From the NCBI RefSeq assembly GCF_001424755.1, contig NZ_LMRF01000006.1, positions 475,862 through 539,861 of the forward strand: a DNA stretch of 64,000 bases. The letters are read 5' to 3'. Below, one piece after another: positions 34,859 through 45,888 of the stretch. The stretch's first letter is position 1, and each line of letters starts with the position of its first letter. Made by a program: the position numbers and the translations under genes. The DNA is from Marmoricola sp. Leaf446 (GTDB taxonomy: Bacteria; Actinomycetota; Actinomycetes; Propionibacteriales; Nocardioidaceae). The notes beneath the pieces are model-generated. The model did no database searches, was not told the DNA's origin, and worked only from the letters and a program-made list of their open reading frames with translations.

Positions 34859-34864
34859 AGGGTA
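34859..34864 (-). promoter_or_regulatory. Candidate -10 box of the mreB operon
   Basis: TACCCT on the minus strand about 57 bp before the mreB ATG in the 110-bp ndk-mreB gap. It fits TANNNT; no clear -35 is present. Confidence 0.3.
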
Positions 34865-34912
34865 TGAGCCCGGGAAGGGCCTAGGGCGACGACACGCCGC
34901 CGGTCCGGGAGC

Positions 34913-35320
34913 TCAGCGCGCGGGGAACCAGAGCGCGATCTCGCGCTCGGCCGACTCCGGGCTGTCGGACCCGTGCACGAGGTTCTCGCGGTTGGACAGC
35001 GAGAGGTCGCCGCGGATGGTGCCGGGGGCCGCCTTGCGGCCGTCGGTGGCACCGTTGAGGCCGCGCACGACCTCGACCGCCTCGTCGCCCTCGAGCACCG
35101 CGGCGAGCAGCGGGCCGCTCGTGACGAAGTCGCGCAGCGGCGGGTAGAAGTCGCGCTCGACGTGCTCTGCGTAGTGGGCGTCGGCCTGGGCCGCGTCGAT
35201 GTGGCGGAGCTCGAGCGCCACCAGGGTCAGGCCCTTGGCCTCGAAGCGGGACAGGATCTCCCCCACCAGGCCCCGGCGGACGGCGTCGGGCTTGAGCAGG
35301 ACCAGGGTGCGCTGCGACAT
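34913..35320 (-). CDS. ndk: Nucleoside diphosphate kinase
   Basis: 135 residues, the standard length. It transfers gamma-phosphate between nucleotides through a phospho-His. Visible: [23 protein letters not shown], nucleotide-binding [20 protein letters not shown] and the active-site His in [27 protein letters not shown] box ends 6 nt before ATG 35320. In many actinobacteria ndk directly follows folC-DUF4233; here an opposite-strand oxidoreductase gene intervenes. Confidence 0.97.
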   Translation of the reverse strand: MSQRTLVLLKPDAVRRGLVGEILSRFEAKGLTLVALELRHIDAAQADAHYAEHVERDFYPPLRDFVTSGPLLAAVLEGDEAVEVVRGLNGATDGRKAAPGTIRGDLSLSNRENLVHGSDSPESAEREIALWFPAR

Positions 35321-35326
35321 GGGAGC

Positions 35327-35332
35327 AACCTA
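35327..35332 (-). promoter_or_regulatory. Putative -10 box of a leaderless ndk promoter
   Basis: TAGGTT on the minus strand, 6 nt before the ndk ATG. Confidence 0.4.
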
Positions 35333-35402
35333 GGGCAAGGAGCGGGCCGGGCGGCAGACCGGGCCGCATGACGGGCGGCAGGACGGGCGGCAGGATGGGC
35401 CC

Positions 35403-36305
35403 ATGCGTGTCATGGAGTTCGACGAGTACGGCGGTCCCGAGGTGCTCCACGAGGGCACCCGCCCCGACCCCCACCCCGGGCCGGGGCAGGTGCGGGTGCG
35501 CACCACCGCGGTCGGGGTCAACCCCTACGACTGGAAGGTCCGCTCCGGCGCGATGGCCGCCTTCGCGCCGGTCACCCTCCCCCACGTCCCCGGCAGCGAG
35601 GCCGCCGGTGTCGTCGACGAGCTCGGCGACGGCGTCGAGGGCGTCGCGATCGGCGACCGGGTCCTCGGCTCGGGCAGCGCCGCCACCGCCGAGCACGTCG
35701 TGCTGCGGCGGTTCGTGCGGGTGCCCGACGGACTCACCGACACCGAGGCCGCCGCCCTACCCGCGGCGGCGGAGACCGCCGCCCGCGCGCTGCGCCTGCT
35801 GGGCCTGGCGCGCGGTGACCTGCTCGTGGTGGACGGCGCGGCCGGCGGCGTCGGCACCGCCGTCGTGCAGCTCGCGGTCGCCCGCGGGATCGAGGTCGTC
35901 GGCACCGCGTCGGCCCACAACCACGACCACCTGCGCGACCTCGGAGCGGCCGCCACGACCTACGGCCCCGGGCTGCCCGACCGCGTCCGGGCGCTGACGA
36001 GCGCGCCGGTCGCCGGGGCGCTCGACCTGGCCGGACGCGGGTCGGTGCCCGAGCTGGTCGGGCTGACGAGCGACCCGCACCGCGTGCTCACCCTCGTCGA
36101 CTTCGGGGCCGCCGAGCTGGGCGTCCAGGTCAGCGACGGGAGCGAGCCCGCCGGACCCGCCCTGGAGGAGGTGGCCGAGCTGGTCGCGCAGGGCCGGTTC
36201 CGGGTGGTGCTCGACGAGGTGCTGCCGTGGACCTCGGTGGCGCAGGCGCACGCGCGCAGCCAGGAGGGCCACGCCCGCGGCAAGCTGGTGCTGCGGGTCG
36301 ACTAG
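35403..36305 (+). CDS. NADP-dependent MDR-family oxidoreductase (quinone oxidoreductase-like)
   Basis: 300 residues. It has the zinc-free MDR layout: N-terminal GroES-like domain (MRVMEFDEYGGPEVLHEG, GVNPYDWKVRSG, PHVPGSEAAGVVDELG), then a Rossmann domain with VVDGAAGGVGTAVVQLAVARG. The catalytic zinc Cys/His residues of alcohol dehydrogenases are absent. Likely reduces quinones or enones with NADPH; exact substrate unknown. CAGGAT lies 6 nt before ATG 35403. Its TAG and that of DUF4233 overlap in one CTAG. Confidence 0.85.
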   Translation: MRVMEFDEYGGPEVLHEGTRPDPHPGPGQVRVRTTAVGVNPYDWKVRSGAMAAFAPVTLPHVPGSEAAGVVDELGDGVEGVAIGDRVLGSGSAATAEHVVLRRFVRVPDGLTDTEAAALPAAAETAARALRLLGLARGDLLVVDGAAGGVGTAVVQLAVARGIEVVGTASAHNHDHLRDLGAAATTYGPGLPDRVRALTSAPVAGALDLAGRGSVPELVGLTSDPHRVLTLVDFGAAELGVQVSDGSEPAGPALEEVAELVAQGRFRVVLDEVLPWTSVAQAHARSQEGHARGKLVLRVD

Positions 36306-36676
36306 GACCCGTCGGCGCCGGTCTGCGGAGCGCCCGGGAAGCGCCCGGTGGCGGTCCACTCGGCCCGCTCGCGCTCGATCTTGGCCCCCAGGAAGTACGC
36401 CGTGGCCCACAGCGCCAGGAAGACCAGGCCCAGGAAGACCATCGCCCGGACCTCGATGCCCACGGCGATCGCGGCCACCTGCACGGCCCACCCGACGGCG
36501 TACGCCCACCGGAACCGCAGCAGCCCGGCGACCAGCACGCAGGCCACGAGCAGCCCCACGCCGATCACCACGGCGGTGCCGGCCGGCACCCCCGCCACGG
36601 CGATCAGGACCGGGGTGCTCAGGCCGAACGCGATCGCCTCGAGGCTGAGGATCGCGGCGCACAGGCGGCGCTGCAT
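36302..36676 (-). CDS. DUF4233 membrane protein
   Basis: 124 residues, four spans (AAILSLEAIAFGLSTPVLIAV, VVIGVGLLVACVLVAGLL, WAVQVAAIAVGIE, MVFLGLVFLALWATAYFLG), then a basic tail ERERAEWTATG. This matches the DUF4233 protein found immediately after folC in actinobacteria; function unknown. The ATG shares bases with the folC stop (TGATG), so it is coupled to folate polyglutamylation. Confidence 0.85.
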   Translation of the reverse strand: MQRRLCAAILSLEAIAFGLSTPVLIAVAGVPAGTAVVIGVGLLVACVLVAGLLRFRWAYAVGWAVQVAAIAVGIEVRAMVFLGLVFLALWATAYFLGAKIERERAEWTATGRFPGAPQTGADGS

Positions 36677-38064
36677 CAGGCCTCCCGCTCGCGGGTGTGC
36701 TCGCGGGTCCGGACCAGCAGGCTGCGGGCCTCGCCGACGGTGACGACCGAGCCGGTGACGAGCACCGCCCCCGAGCCGATCGCCTCGCCGAGCGCCCCGC
36801 CGGCCTCCGCAAGTGCGGCGGCCTGGTCGACGGCGTCGGAGAGCCGGTCGGCCTCGCTGACCCGGTCCTGGCCGAAGATGCCCCGTGCGACCTCGGCGAG
36901 CTCCGCCGGGGACGTCGACCGGTCGCTGCTGTTGCGGGTGCACACGACGTGGGCCAGGACCGGCTCGAGCTCGGAGAGCAGCCCCTCGACGTCCTTGTCC
37001 CCCATCACCGCGATCACGCCGATCAGCGGGGAGAACACGAACGAGTCCTCCAGGGCGGCGACCAGCGCTGCGGCCCCGTGCGGGTTGTGGGCGGCGTCGA
37101 GGACGACGGTGGGCGAGCGGCGCACGACCTCGAGGCGGCCGGGCGAGGTCACCTCGGCGAAGGCGGCCTGCACCACCTCGGCGTCGAGCGGGTCGTCGCC
37201 GCCGACGAAGGCCTCCACGGCGGCCAGCGCCAGGGCGGCGTTCTGGGCCTGGTGGGCGCCGTAGAGCGGCACGAAGAGGTCGTCGTAGCGGCCGCGGAGC
37301 CCCTGCAGCGAGAGCACCTGCCCGCCGACGGCGGGGGTGCGCGCGGCGACGCCGAAGTCGATGCCCTCGCGGACCAGGGTGGCGCCCACCTCGGCGCACC
37401 GCTCGGCCACGACCACGGCCACGTCGTCGTCCTGCACCGCGCTGACGACGGTCGCGCCCGGCTTGACGATGCCGACCTTCTCCAGGGCCACCGCCGCCGG
37501 GGTGTCGCCGAGGTAGCGCGCGTGGTCCACGGCGATCGGGGTCAGCACCGCGACTCCCGCGTCGATGACGTTGGTGGCGTCCCAGGTGCCGCCCATGCCG
37601 ACCTCGACCACGGCCGCGTCGACCGGGGCGTCGGCGAACGCGGCGTACGCCATGCCGACGACGGTCTCGAAGAACGACAGCGGGTGCGGGCCGTCCTCGT
37701 CGACGAGGTGGGTGTAGGGCGCGACGTCGTTGAAGGCGGCCACGAAGGCCTCCTCGCTGATCGGCTCCCCGTCGAGGCTGATCCGCTCGGTCATCGACTC
37801 CAGGTGGGGGCTGGTGAACCGACCCACCCGCAGCCCGAGGGCGACCACCAGCGTCTCGACCATGCGCGCGGTCGAGGTCTTGCCGTTGGTGCCCGTGAGG
37901 TGGATCGCGGGGTAGCCCCGCTGCGGGTCGCCCAGCAGCTCGAGGAACGCGGTGATCCGGTCGAGGGACGGCTCGAGCCGGGTCTCGGGCCAGCGGCTCA
38001 GCAGGGCGTCCTCCACCTCGGCGTAGGTCTCGGCGGGACGGGCCTGCGGCGGGAGCTCAGTCAT
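36676..38064 (-). CDS. folC: Bifunctional folylpolyglutamate synthase/dihydrofolate synthase
   Basis: 462 residues. Mur-ligase fold: P-loop HLTGTNGKTSTARMVETL near residue 60, AVVEVGMGGTWDATNVI, VDHARYLGDT and the C-terminal domain with VVLDAAHNPHGAAALVAAL and GVMGDKD-like IAVMGDKDVEG. Adds glutamate to dihydropteroate and folates. Divergent from valS across 83 bp; TAGACT followed by GGGGGG precedes the ATG. Confidence 0.95.
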   Translation of the reverse strand: MTELPPQARPAETYAEVEDALLSRWPETRLEPSLDRITAFLELLGDPQRGYPAIHLTGTNGKTSTARMVETLVVALGLRVGRFTSPHLESMTERISLDGEPISEEAFVAAFNDVAPYTHLVDEDGPHPLSFFETVVGMAYAAFADAPVDAAVVEVGMGGTWDATNVIDAGVAVLTPIAVDHARYLGDTPAAVALEKVGIVKPGATVVSAVQDDDVAVVVAERCAEVGATLVREGIDFGVAARTPAVGGQVLSLQGLRGRYDDLFVPLYGAHQAQNAALALAAVEAFVGGDDPLDAEVVQAAFAEVTSPGRLEVVRRSPTVVLDAAHNPHGAAALVAALEDSFVFSPLIGVIAVMGDKDVEGLLSELEPVLAHVVCTRNSSDRSTSPAELAEVARGIFGQDRVSEADRLSDAVDQAAALAEAGGALGEAIGSGAVLVTGSVVTVGEARSLLVRTREHTREREA

Positions 38065-38135
38065 GACCCCCCGAGTCTAGGCGGCACCCCTCCCTCCGGC
38101 CCGAGGTGCCGCCGCCGAGCCGGTGAGGCGTTTCG

Positions 38136-38141
38136 TAGGAT
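38136..38141 (+). promoter_or_regulatory. Putative -10 box of a leaderless valS promoter
   Basis: TAGGAT, 6 nt before the valS ATG at 38148; no Shine-Dalgarno is present, in keeping with a leaderless mRNA. I see no T-box. Confidence 0.45.
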
Positions 38142-38147
38142 CCGGGC

Positions 38148-40766
38148 ATGACCTCCCCCTCCCCGTCCGACGCGTCCACGCCGACCGCCGCACCCGCGGT
38201 CGTCGTACCGGACCGGGCCGCGCTGGAGGGCCTCGAGGCGACCTGGTCGCAGCGCTGGAAGGAGCAGGACACCTACGCCTTCGACCGCACCCAGCCCCGC
38301 AGCAACGTCTACTCCATCGACACCCCTCCCCCGACGGTCTCGGGGTCGTTGCACGTCGGCCACGTCTTCAGCTACACCCACACCGACCTGGTCGCACGGT
38401 TCCAGCGGATGCGCGGCAAGTCGGTGTTCTACCCCATGGGCTGGGACGACAACGGCCTGCCGACCGAGCGGCGCGTGCAGAACTACTTCGGGGTGCGCTG
38501 CGACCCCTCGCTGCCCTACGACGCCGACTTCACGCCGCCGCAGAAGCCCGACCCCAAGCGGCAGGTCCCGATCAGCCGGCCCAACTTCGTCGCGCTGTGC
38601 GAGCAGCTGGTCGAGGAGGACGAGCAGGTCTTCGAGCAGCTGTGGCGCACGCTGGGCCTCTCGGTGGACTGGTCGCAGCACTACACGACCATCGGGCCGA
38701 AGGCGCAGACCGTGAGCCAGCGCGCGTTCCTGCGCAACTTCGCCCGCGGCGAGGCCTACCTGCAGGAGGCCCCCACGCTGTGGGACGTGACCTTCCAGAC
38801 CGCGGTCGCCCAGGCCGAGCTCGAGGCCCGCGAGTACGCCGGCGCCTACCACCGCGTCGCCTTCCACGGCGCCGACGGCCCGGTCCACATCGAGACCACG
38901 CGGCCCGAGCTGATCCCGAGCGTGGTGGCGCTGATCGCCCACCCCGACGACGAGCGCTACGCCGCGCTGTTCGGCACCACCGTGACCTCGCCCGTCTTCG
39001 GCGTCGAGGTCCCCGTGCTGGCGCACCCGGCGGCCGAGCCCGACAAGGGCGCCGGAATCGCGATGTGCTGCACCTTCGGCGACCTGACCGACGTCACCTG
39101 GTGGCGTGAGCTGCAGCTGCCCGTGCGCACCGTCGTCGGGCGCGACGGGCGGCTGACCCGGGAGACCCCGTCCTGGCTGTCCGCGCCGGCGGCAGCAGCG
39201 GCGTACGCCGAGCTGGCGGGGAAGACGACCTTCAGCGCCCGCGAGGCGATGGTCGACGCGCTGCGCGGGTCCGGAGACCTCGACGGGGAGCCCAGGCCGA
39301 CCCAGCGGATGGCCAACTTCTACGAGAAGGGCGACAAGCCGCTCGAGATCGTGGCCACGCGGCAGTGGTACCTCACCAACGGCGGCCGCGACGCCGACCT
39401 GCGCACCGAGATGCTCGAGCGCAGCGCCGAGATCACCTGGGTGCCCACCCACATGAAGCACCGCTACGACAACTGGGTCGGTGGTCTCAACGGTGACTGG
39501 CTGATCTCGCGGCAGCGCTTCTTCGGCATCCCGTTCCCGGTCTGGTACCCCCTCGACGGCGAGGGCGAGCCCGACTACGAGCACCCGCTGATGCCGCGCG
39601 AGGAGCAGCTCCCCGTCGACCCCTCGACCGACGCGCCCGCCGGCTTCACCGAGGACCAGCGCGGCCGCCCGGGCGGCTTCATCGGCGACCCTGACGTGAT
39701 GGACACCTGGGCCACCTCCTCGCTCACCCCCCAGATCGCCGGCGGCTGGGAGAGCGACCCCGACCTCTTCGAGCGCGTCTTCCCGATGGACCTCGCCACG
39801 CAGGCGCACGACATCATCCGCACCTGGCTGTTCTCGCGGGTCGTCCGCGCGCACTTCGAGAACCACGCCGCCCCGTGGACCCACGCCCTCATCTCGGGCT
39901 TCATCGTCGACCCCGACCGCAAGAAGATGTCGAAGTCCAAGGGCAACGTCGTCGTCCCCTCTGACGTCCTGGACAAGTACGGCGCCGACGCGGTGCGCTG
40001 GCGTGCCGCCATGGCCCGCCCGGGGCTGGACTCCCCCTTCGACGAGACCCAGATGAAGGTCGGCCGTCGGCTGGCGATGAAGGTGCTCAACGTCGCCAAG
40101 TTCGTGCTCGGCAGCGTGGGCGCGACCACGGTCGACCCGGCCGCGGTCACCGTCCCGGTCGACCGGGCGCTGCTGGCCCGGCTCGACGCCACCGTGGTCG
40201 AGGCGACGCGCGCGTTCGAGGCCTACGACTACACGACCGCGCTGGAGGTCTCCGAGCGGTTCTTCTGGGACTTCTGCGACGACTACGTCGAGCTGGTCAA
40301 GGAGCGCGCCTACGGCGGGGAGGGAGACGGGGACGACCCCGACACCGCGTCCGCCCGCGCCGCGCTGGCCACCGCGCTGCACGTGCAGCTGCGGCTGTTC
40401 GCCCCGTTCCTGCCCTACGCGACCGAGGAGGTGTGGTCGTGGTGGCAGCAGGGCTCGGTGCACCGCTCCCCGTGGCCCACGACCGAGGAGCTCGGTGACA
40501 CGACCGGCGGCGACGCCGCTGCGCTGACGGCCGTGGCAGCGGTGCTGGCGGGGGTCCGCGGCGCCAAGTCGACGGCCAAGGTCGGGATGCGCACCCCGGT
40601 GCTGCACGCCCGGGTCGCGGGACCGGCCCCGGCTCTGGACGCCGTCAGGGCCGCCGAGCGCGACCTGCGCGCCGTCGGCTCCATCACCGGCGAGGTCGAG
40701 CTGGTCGAGGCGACCGGCGACGTCACGGTCGAGGCCACCCTGGGCGATCCCCCGCCCAAGCGCTGA
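38148..40766 (+). CDS. valS: Valine-tRNA ligase
   Basis: 872 residues. Class I aaRS: HIGH-type motif in [21 protein letters not shown] (about 60-80), editing domain in the middle ([20 protein letters not shown]), [12 protein letters not shown], and [10 protein letters not shown] near residue 590. [22 protein letters not shown] marks the actinobacterial form of ValS. Charges tRNA-Val and edits threonine. Convergent with the following Pro/Ala-rich gene, 2 bp between the stops. Confidence 0.96.
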   Translation: MTSPSPSDASTPTAAPAVVVPDRAALEGLEATWSQRWKEQDTYAFDRTQPRSNVYSIDTPPPTVSGSLHVGHVFSYTHTDLVARFQRMRGKSVFYPMGWDDNGLPTERRVQNYFGVRCDPSLPYDADFTPPQKPDPKRQVPISRPNFVALCEQLVEEDEQVFEQLWRTLGLSVDWSQHYTTIGPKAQTVSQRAFLRNFARGEAYLQEAPTLWDVTFQTAVAQAELEAREYAGAYHRVAFHGADGPVHIETTRPELIPSVVALIAHPDDERYAALFGTTVTSPVFGVEVPVLAHPAAEPDKGAGIAMCCTFGDLTDVTWWRELQLPVRTVVGRDGRLTRETPSWLSAPAAAAAYAELAGKTTFSAREAMVDALRGSGDLDGEPRPTQRMANFYEKGDKPLEIVATRQWYLTNGGRDADLRTEMLERSAEITWVPTHMKHRYDNWVGGLNGDWLISRQRFFGIPFPVWYPLDGEGEPDYEHPLMPREEQLPVDPSTDAPAGFTEDQRGRPGGFIGDPDVMDTWATSSLTPQIAGGWESDPDLFERVFPMDLATQAHDIIRTWLFSRVVRAHFENHAAPWTHALISGFIVDPDRKKMSKSKGNVVVPSDVLDKYGADAVRWRAAMARPGLDSPFDETQMKVGRRLAMKVLNVAKFVLGSVGATTVDPAAVTVPVDRALLARLDATVVEATRAFEAYDYTTALEVSERFFWDFCDDYVELVKERAYGGEGDGDDPDTASARAALATALHVQLRLFAPFLPYATEEVWSWWQQGSVHRSPWPTTEELGDTTGGDAAALTAVAAVLAGVRGAKSTAKVGMRTPVLHARVAGPAPALDAVRAAERDLRAVGSITGEVELVEATGDVTVEATLGDPPPKR

Positions 40767-40768
40767 GG

Positions 40769-41680
40769 TCAGCGGCCCCGGCCGTGCCCGCCCCGGCCGG
40801 GTGCACCGTGGCGGTCGGGTCGGGCGGCCTTGTCGGGGCGAGCGGCCCTGTCCGGACGGGCGGCCTTGCTCGGACGGGCCGCCTTCTCGTCGCGTGCGGG
40901 CCGGTCGGCCCGCTCCCGCACCGCTCGCGCCGCACGATCGGGTCGCTGCGGCCGCTCGGGCCGGGCGACCGGCGCCGGCGCGACGGTCGCGACCGCCCGT
41001 ACGGTCACCGTACGGCTCCGACCGACGCCCTTGCCCTTGTCGGCGCCGTTGCCACCGCCGTTCCCGCTGCCGGCCGCGACGCCGACCGGCGTGGGCCGTG
41101 CCACCGCTCCTGCCTGCACCGTCGGCCGGGACGGCTGGGACGGCGGGCCCGGCTGGGCCGTCGTCGGCTTGGACGGGGCAGCCGGCGTGGTCGGTCGTGC
41201 CGGGGCGGGCGGGCGCGCGCTCACCGCGCGCGTGGTGGGCGCCTTCGCCGGACGGGGCTTGTCCTCACGCGCGGGCCTGGAGGCGGCGGAGGCGGGTCGA
41301 CCGGCGGCGGTGACGACCGAGGAGGTCGACCCGGCGCTCCGGTCGGCGGACACGCTGGTGACCGCGGCGACCGGCGTCGCGACCGGGGCGAACCCGGTGC
41401 TCGACGTGGTCGTGAGGGTGGTGGTGGGCGCGCCGCCCCCGCCCACGAACGGCGCGGTGAGCGCCTCGGGCAGGGGCGTGGGCGTCGGACCCGGGGGGTT
41501 CGGCCGGGCGGTTAGCCGGCCGCCGAGGAGCAGCGTGGTCGAGGGCACCGCCGTCACGGGCGCTGCCGCCGCCCGGTCACGGACGACGTCGGACTGGGTC
41601 AGTGACTGACCCAGGATGAGTGCCGCCAGGCAGCTCACCCCGAGGAACGCCAGCAGCGGTCGCCGGTGTTCTCCCTGCAT
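40769..41680 (-). CDS. Pro/Ala/Thr-rich exported or membrane-anchored hypothetical protein
   Basis: 303 residues from ATG 41680, chosen for GGGAGG 6 nt upstream. An N-terminal signal or anchor (RRPLLAFLGVSCLAALILGQSL) is followed by ~270 residues of low complexity: Thr/Pro/Ala-rich, then Arg/Pro/Ala/Lys repeats such as RPDRAARPDKAARPD. No enzymatic domain is visible. The basic, proline-rich tail suggests binding to acidic cell-wall polymers (inference). An inverted repeat lies 38 bp upstream. Composition makes exact homology hard to judge. Confidence 0.6.
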   Translation of the reverse strand: MQGEHRRPLLAFLGVSCLAALILGQSLTQSDVVRDRAAAAPVTAVPSTTLLLGGRLTARPNPPGPTPTPLPEALTAPFVGGGGAPTTTLTTTSSTGFAPVATPVAAVTSVSADRSAGSTSSVVTAAGRPASAASRPAREDKPRPAKAPTTRAVSARPPAPARPTTPAAPSKPTTAQPGPPSQPSRPTVQAGAVARPTPVGVAAGSGNGGGNGADKGKGVGRSRTVTVRAVATVAPAPVARPERPQRPDRAARAVRERADRPARDEKAARPSKAARPDRAARPDKAARPDRHGAPGRGGHGRGR

Positions 41681-41717
41681 CGCTGCCTCCCCCCACATCA
41701 CGGCCACGTGGGCCGCC

Positions 41718-41739
41718 CCCGTAATGCCAAGAATACGGG
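41718..41739. promoter_or_regulatory. Inverted repeat CCCGTA-N10-TACGGG, possible operator
   Basis: Perfect 6-bp arms (41718-41723 and 41734-41739) in a locally AT-richer patch upstream of the Pro/Ala-rich gene and downstream of clpX. The spacing is suited to a dimeric repressor; no regulator gene is adjacent. Confidence 0.35.
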
Positions 41740-41805
41740 CAAAAACGGACCAGCGGTGGGTGGTCTAGCAAAGCGGGCAGGTGGTCTACCCGCGACGGCC
41801 GGGAA

Positions 41806-43083
<1,278 letters not shown>

Positions 43084-43218
43084 GCACACCCTCTTCGTCG
43101 GACTGGGCCCCGGCGACCCAGTGCATCCGGCACCGCCCGGGGGCGGTGTCTCGAAACCGTACTCCGATGTCGCCGCTCCCACGTGGGGACACGGCGACCC
43201 GGACCGCGCGGGACCTGG

Positions 43219-43833
43219 CTAGCGCCCGGCCCCGATCGCCACGGCCTTGCGCGACTCCAGCAGCGAGTCGATCAGGCCGTACTCCAGCGCCGCCTGCGCG
43301 GTGAGGATCTTGTCGCGCTCGATGTCGAGGTTGACCTCGGCGGGCGTCTTGCCCGAGTGCTCGGCGATGAGGCGCTCGAGCAGCTCGCGCATCCGCAGGA
43401 TCTCGTTGGCCTGGATCTCGATGTCCGAGCTCTGGCCGTAGGTGCCCTCGGTGTAGGGCTGGTGGATCAGGATCCGGCTGTTGGGCAGCGCCAGGCGCTT
43501 GCCCGGCGCACCGGCGGCCAGCAGCACGGCCGCGGCGGAGGCGGCCTGGCCCAGGCACACCGTCTGCACGTCGGGCTGGATGAACTGCATGGTGTCGTAG
43601 ATGGCGGTCATCGCCGTGAACGAGCCACCGGGTGAGTTGATGTAGATCTGGATGTCGCGCGAGGGGTCCATCGACTCCAGGCACAGCAGCTGCGCCATCA
43701 CCGCGTTGGCGATGTCGTCGCTGATCGGGGTGCCGAGGAAGATGATGCGGTCCTCGAACAGCTTGGCGTAGGGGTCGATGCGACGGACGCCGTAGGACGT
43801 CCGCTCCTCCCACTGCGGGATGTAGTAGTTCAT
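43219..43833 (-). CDS. clpP2: ATP-dependent Clp protease proteolytic subunit 2
   Basis: 204 residues. Serine protease of the ClpP family: oxyanion strand [11 protein letters not shown], nucleophile in [13 protein letters not shown], His in SRILIHQPY and the Asp downstream (NLDIERDK). The AASAAA form is that of ClpP2, as in Mycobacterium. With ClpP1 it forms a mixed double-ring protease. 40 bp after clpP1. Confidence 0.97.
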   Translation of the reverse strand: MNYYIPQWEERTSYGVRRIDPYAKLFEDRIIFLGTPISDDIANAVMAQLLCLESMDPSRDIQIYINSPGGSFTAMTAIYDTMQFIQPDVQTVCLGQAASAAAVLLAAGAPGKRLALPNSRILIHQPYTEGTYGQSSDIEIQANEILRMRELLERLIAEHSGKTPAEVNLDIERDKILTAQAALEYGLIDSLLESRKAVAIGAGR

Positions 43834-43873
43834 GTCGAGCTCGATTCTGGTCGCGTCGGGACGGTCGGGAGGG

Positions 43874-44521
43874 TCACTTGCCGCGGGCCGGGCGGCCCTC
43901 GTCGGCCGCCTCGCGCGCGCTGCTGATGACGTGGTCGATGAAGCCGTAGTCCTTGGCCTGGCTGGCGGTGAACCAGCGGTCGCGGTCGGAGTCGCGCTCG
44001 ATCTGCTCCAGGGTCTGGCCGGTGTGCTCGGCGATCAGCTCCTGCATCACCTTCTTGATGTGCAGCGACTGCTCGGCCTGGATCCGGATGTCGGAGGCGG
44101 AGCCGCCCATGCCGCCCGAGGGCTGGTGCATCATGATGCGCGCGTGGGGCAGGGAGTAGCGCTTGCCGGCCGTGCCGGCGCAGAGCAGGAACTGGCCCAT
44201 CGAGGCCGCGAGGCCCATGGCCACGGTCGCGACGTCGTTGGGGATGTAGTTCATGGTGTCGTAGATCGCCATGCCGGAGTCCACCGAGCCGCCCGGGCTG
44301 TTGATGTGGAGGAAGATGTCGGCCTCGGGGTCCTCCGCGCTCAGCAGCAGCAGCTGCGCACAGATCGCGTTGGCGTTCTGGTCGCGCACCTCGGAGCCGA
44401 GGAAGACGATGCGCTCGCGGAGCAGGCGCTGGTAGATGTGGTCGTCGAGGCCGTAGGAGCCCCCGCCGTTCATCTGCGGTGCGACCCGGTCGGGCCGGTC
44501 GGACGTGGAGTTCTCAGTCAC
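43874..44521 (-). CDS. clpP1: ATP-dependent Clp protease proteolytic subunit 1
   Basis: 215 residues from GTG 44521. This start is preferred over ATG 44557 because a TAGGGT -10 box ends 7 nt before it. ClpP motifs: [18 protein letters not shown], nucleophile in [12 protein letters not shown], catalytic His in [10 protein letters not shown]. The N-terminal ~30 residues are probably a processed propeptide. Heads clpP1-clpP2-clpX. Confidence 0.96.
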   Translation of the reverse strand: MTENSTSDRPDRVAPQMNGGGSYGLDDHIYQRLLRERIVFLGSEVRDQNANAICAQLLLLSAEDPEADIFLHINSPGGSVDSGMAIYDTMNYIPNDVATVAMGLAASMGQFLLCAGTAGKRYSLPHARIMMHQPSGGMGGSASDIRIQAEQSLHIKKVMQELIAEHTGQTLEQIERDSDRDRWFTASQAKDYGFIDHVISSAREAADEGRPARGK

Positions 44522-44528
44522 GGGACCG

Positions 44529-44534
44529 ACCCTA
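44529..44534 (-). promoter_or_regulatory. Putative -10 box of a leaderless clpP1P2 promoter
   Basis: TAGGGT on the minus strand, 7 nt before GTG 44521. No ClgR-type palindrome was noticed next to it. Confidence 0.4.
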
Positions 44535-44588
44535 GACGGCCGCTCCGACAATTCCACGGGCCCACCCCCCGTGTTCGCCCACAGCGGA

Positions 44589-45815
44589 TCAGACGGGCGC
44601 CTCGTCGCGCGTCGGGGGGTCGGTGCGGTCGCGCAGCCAGCCCTTGATCGCGGCGTACACGTCGTCGTGGTTGAGCAGGTCGAAGTGCCCGCCGCGGATG
44701 TGCAGCGTCTCGGCCCCCGGGAACATCTCCGGACCTCGACGCGGCCGGCCCAGCGCCGAGGCGTAGGGCACGAGCATGTCGCCCAGCGAGCCGGCCGAGA
44801 CCGACCGCGGCGAGCTCGACAGGGTCGCTGCCACGAGGCGGTAGCGCGCCCTCGGGAGGTTCTGCACGTCGCGGGCCAGGCCGTGACGCAGGTCCAGGAT
44901 GCCCACCGAGCGGTACTCCAAGATCCGTCCGAAGGGCGCGGACTCCGGCAGCCGCCCGAGCGCCGCGACGCCGCGGTCCACGACCCGTTCGAGCGGCGCG
45001 CCGAGGTGGGGGGTGCCCAGGCAGACCACGTCGGTGACGAGGTCGGTCCACGGGGTGTCCCGGTCGGTCGTCACGGCGCAGGCGGCACGCAGGATCAGGC
45101 CGCCCATCGAGTGGCCCACCAGCGCCAGCCGGCGCACGTCGGTCGGCCAGCACTCCACGAGCCGGTCGAGCAGCGCCGCCATGGCGACGCCGTTCTCGGC
45201 CACCGGGAGCCCGGTGTTGACCCGGACGAAGACCGGGGTCCAGCCGTCCTCGGTCCGCAGCCGCTCGCCGTAGCTGGTCGCGGCCGCGGGCCGGTCGTCC
45301 TGCCGGGGCCGTGCCTCGCGGTTCCAGAACGCCTCGTTCTCGCACAGGCCGTGCACGAAGACCACGACCCTCTCACCCGCGTCTGGGAAGGCGGCGGCCA
45401 CGCCGGCCTCGTCCAGGACGACGTCGTGGTGGCCCACGCGGACGCCCATGTCGAAGGCGAAGGGATGGGCCTGCTCGGTCAGCCGGTCGCCGATCAGCCC
45501 GTTGACCGCCGAGGTCAGGAAGCGGCCGTGGGGCGTGTCCTCCAGCCGGCCCCCGACGCCGGTGCGACCGACCTGCGTCAGGCCGCGGGCGCCGGCCTTG
45601 AGCCCGAGGCTGAGGCCGCCGTAGACGCACCGGGCGATGCCGTCGTGGACCCGGTGGGAGACCGTCGGCCCCCCGCCGTTGAGCTTGTCGTTGAGCCCGT
45701 GGATGCGCCCGGCGATCGCGCCGTGCACGTCCCGGACGGTGCCGAGGAGGAGGTCCTCCGCGTAGTGGGCCGCCAACGCGGCCGCGTCCAGGTTGTTCGC
45801 CTCTGCCTGCTTCAC
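44589..45815 (-). CDS. Alpha/beta hydrolase, lipase/PGAP1-like
   Basis: 408 residues from GTG 45815. It lies downstream of the tig terminator; the longer frame to 45950 would run through that terminator and into tig. The C-terminal hydrolase domain has oxyanion motif [15 protein letters not shown], nucleophile elbow [14 protein letters not shown], acid about [13 protein letters not shown] onward and a terminal His in [15 protein letters not shown]. The N-terminal ~150 residues are helical, of unknown role. Likely an esterase or lipase. The start codon abuts a 16-bp palindrome, and there is no Shine-Dalgarno. Confidence 0.8.
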   Translation of the reverse strand: MKQAEANNLDAAALAAHYAEDLLLGTVRDVHGAIAGRIHGLNDKLNGGGPTVSHRVHDGIARCVYGGLSLGLKAGARGLTQVGRTGVGGRLEDTPHGRFLTSAVNGLIGDRLTEQAHPFAFDMGVRVGHHDVVLDEAGVAAAFPDAGERVVVFVHGLCENEAFWNREARPRQDDRPAAATSYGERLRTEDGWTPVFVRVNTGLPVAENGVAMAALLDRLVECWPTDVRRLALVGHSMGGLILRAACAVTTDRDTPWTDLVTDVVCLGTPHLGAPLERVVDRGVAALGRLPESAPFGRILEYRSVGILDLRHGLARDVQNLPRARYRLVAATLSSSPRSVSAGSLGDMLVPYASALGRPRRGPEMFPGAETLHIRGGHFDLLNHDDVYAAIKGWLRDRTDPPTRDEAPV

Positions 45816-45816
45816 A

Positions 45817-45832
45817 GTGAACAAGTGTTCAC
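45817..45832. promoter_or_regulatory. Palindromic operator GTGAACAAGTGTTCAC
   Basis: Two perfect 7-bp arms with a 2-bp spacer, ending one base from the GTG start of the hydrolase and just before the tig terminator stem. It has the look of a TetR/GntR-type operator. The GAAC-N4-GTTC core is also shared with LexA boxes, although the flanks differ from the mycobacterial consensus. Confidence 0.6.
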
Positions 45833-45834
45833 CG

Positions 45835-45868
45835 AAAAGCGGGGCCAGGTCAACGACCCGGCCCCGCT
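45835..45868 (-). terminator. Rho-independent terminator of tig
   Basis: Perfect 9-bp stem (AGCGGGGCC and GGCCCCGCT at 45838-45846 and 45860-45868) with a 13-nt loop, followed on the minus strand by TTTT, 20 bp after the tig stop. Confidence 0.8.
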
Positions 45869-45888
45869 CGTCGGCGTGGTGCTCGTGC

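Noticed and set aside
38065-38147. T-box or other riboswitch before valS
   Set aside because: The gap to folC is 83 bp, with a -10 box 6 nt before the ATG, leaving no leader.
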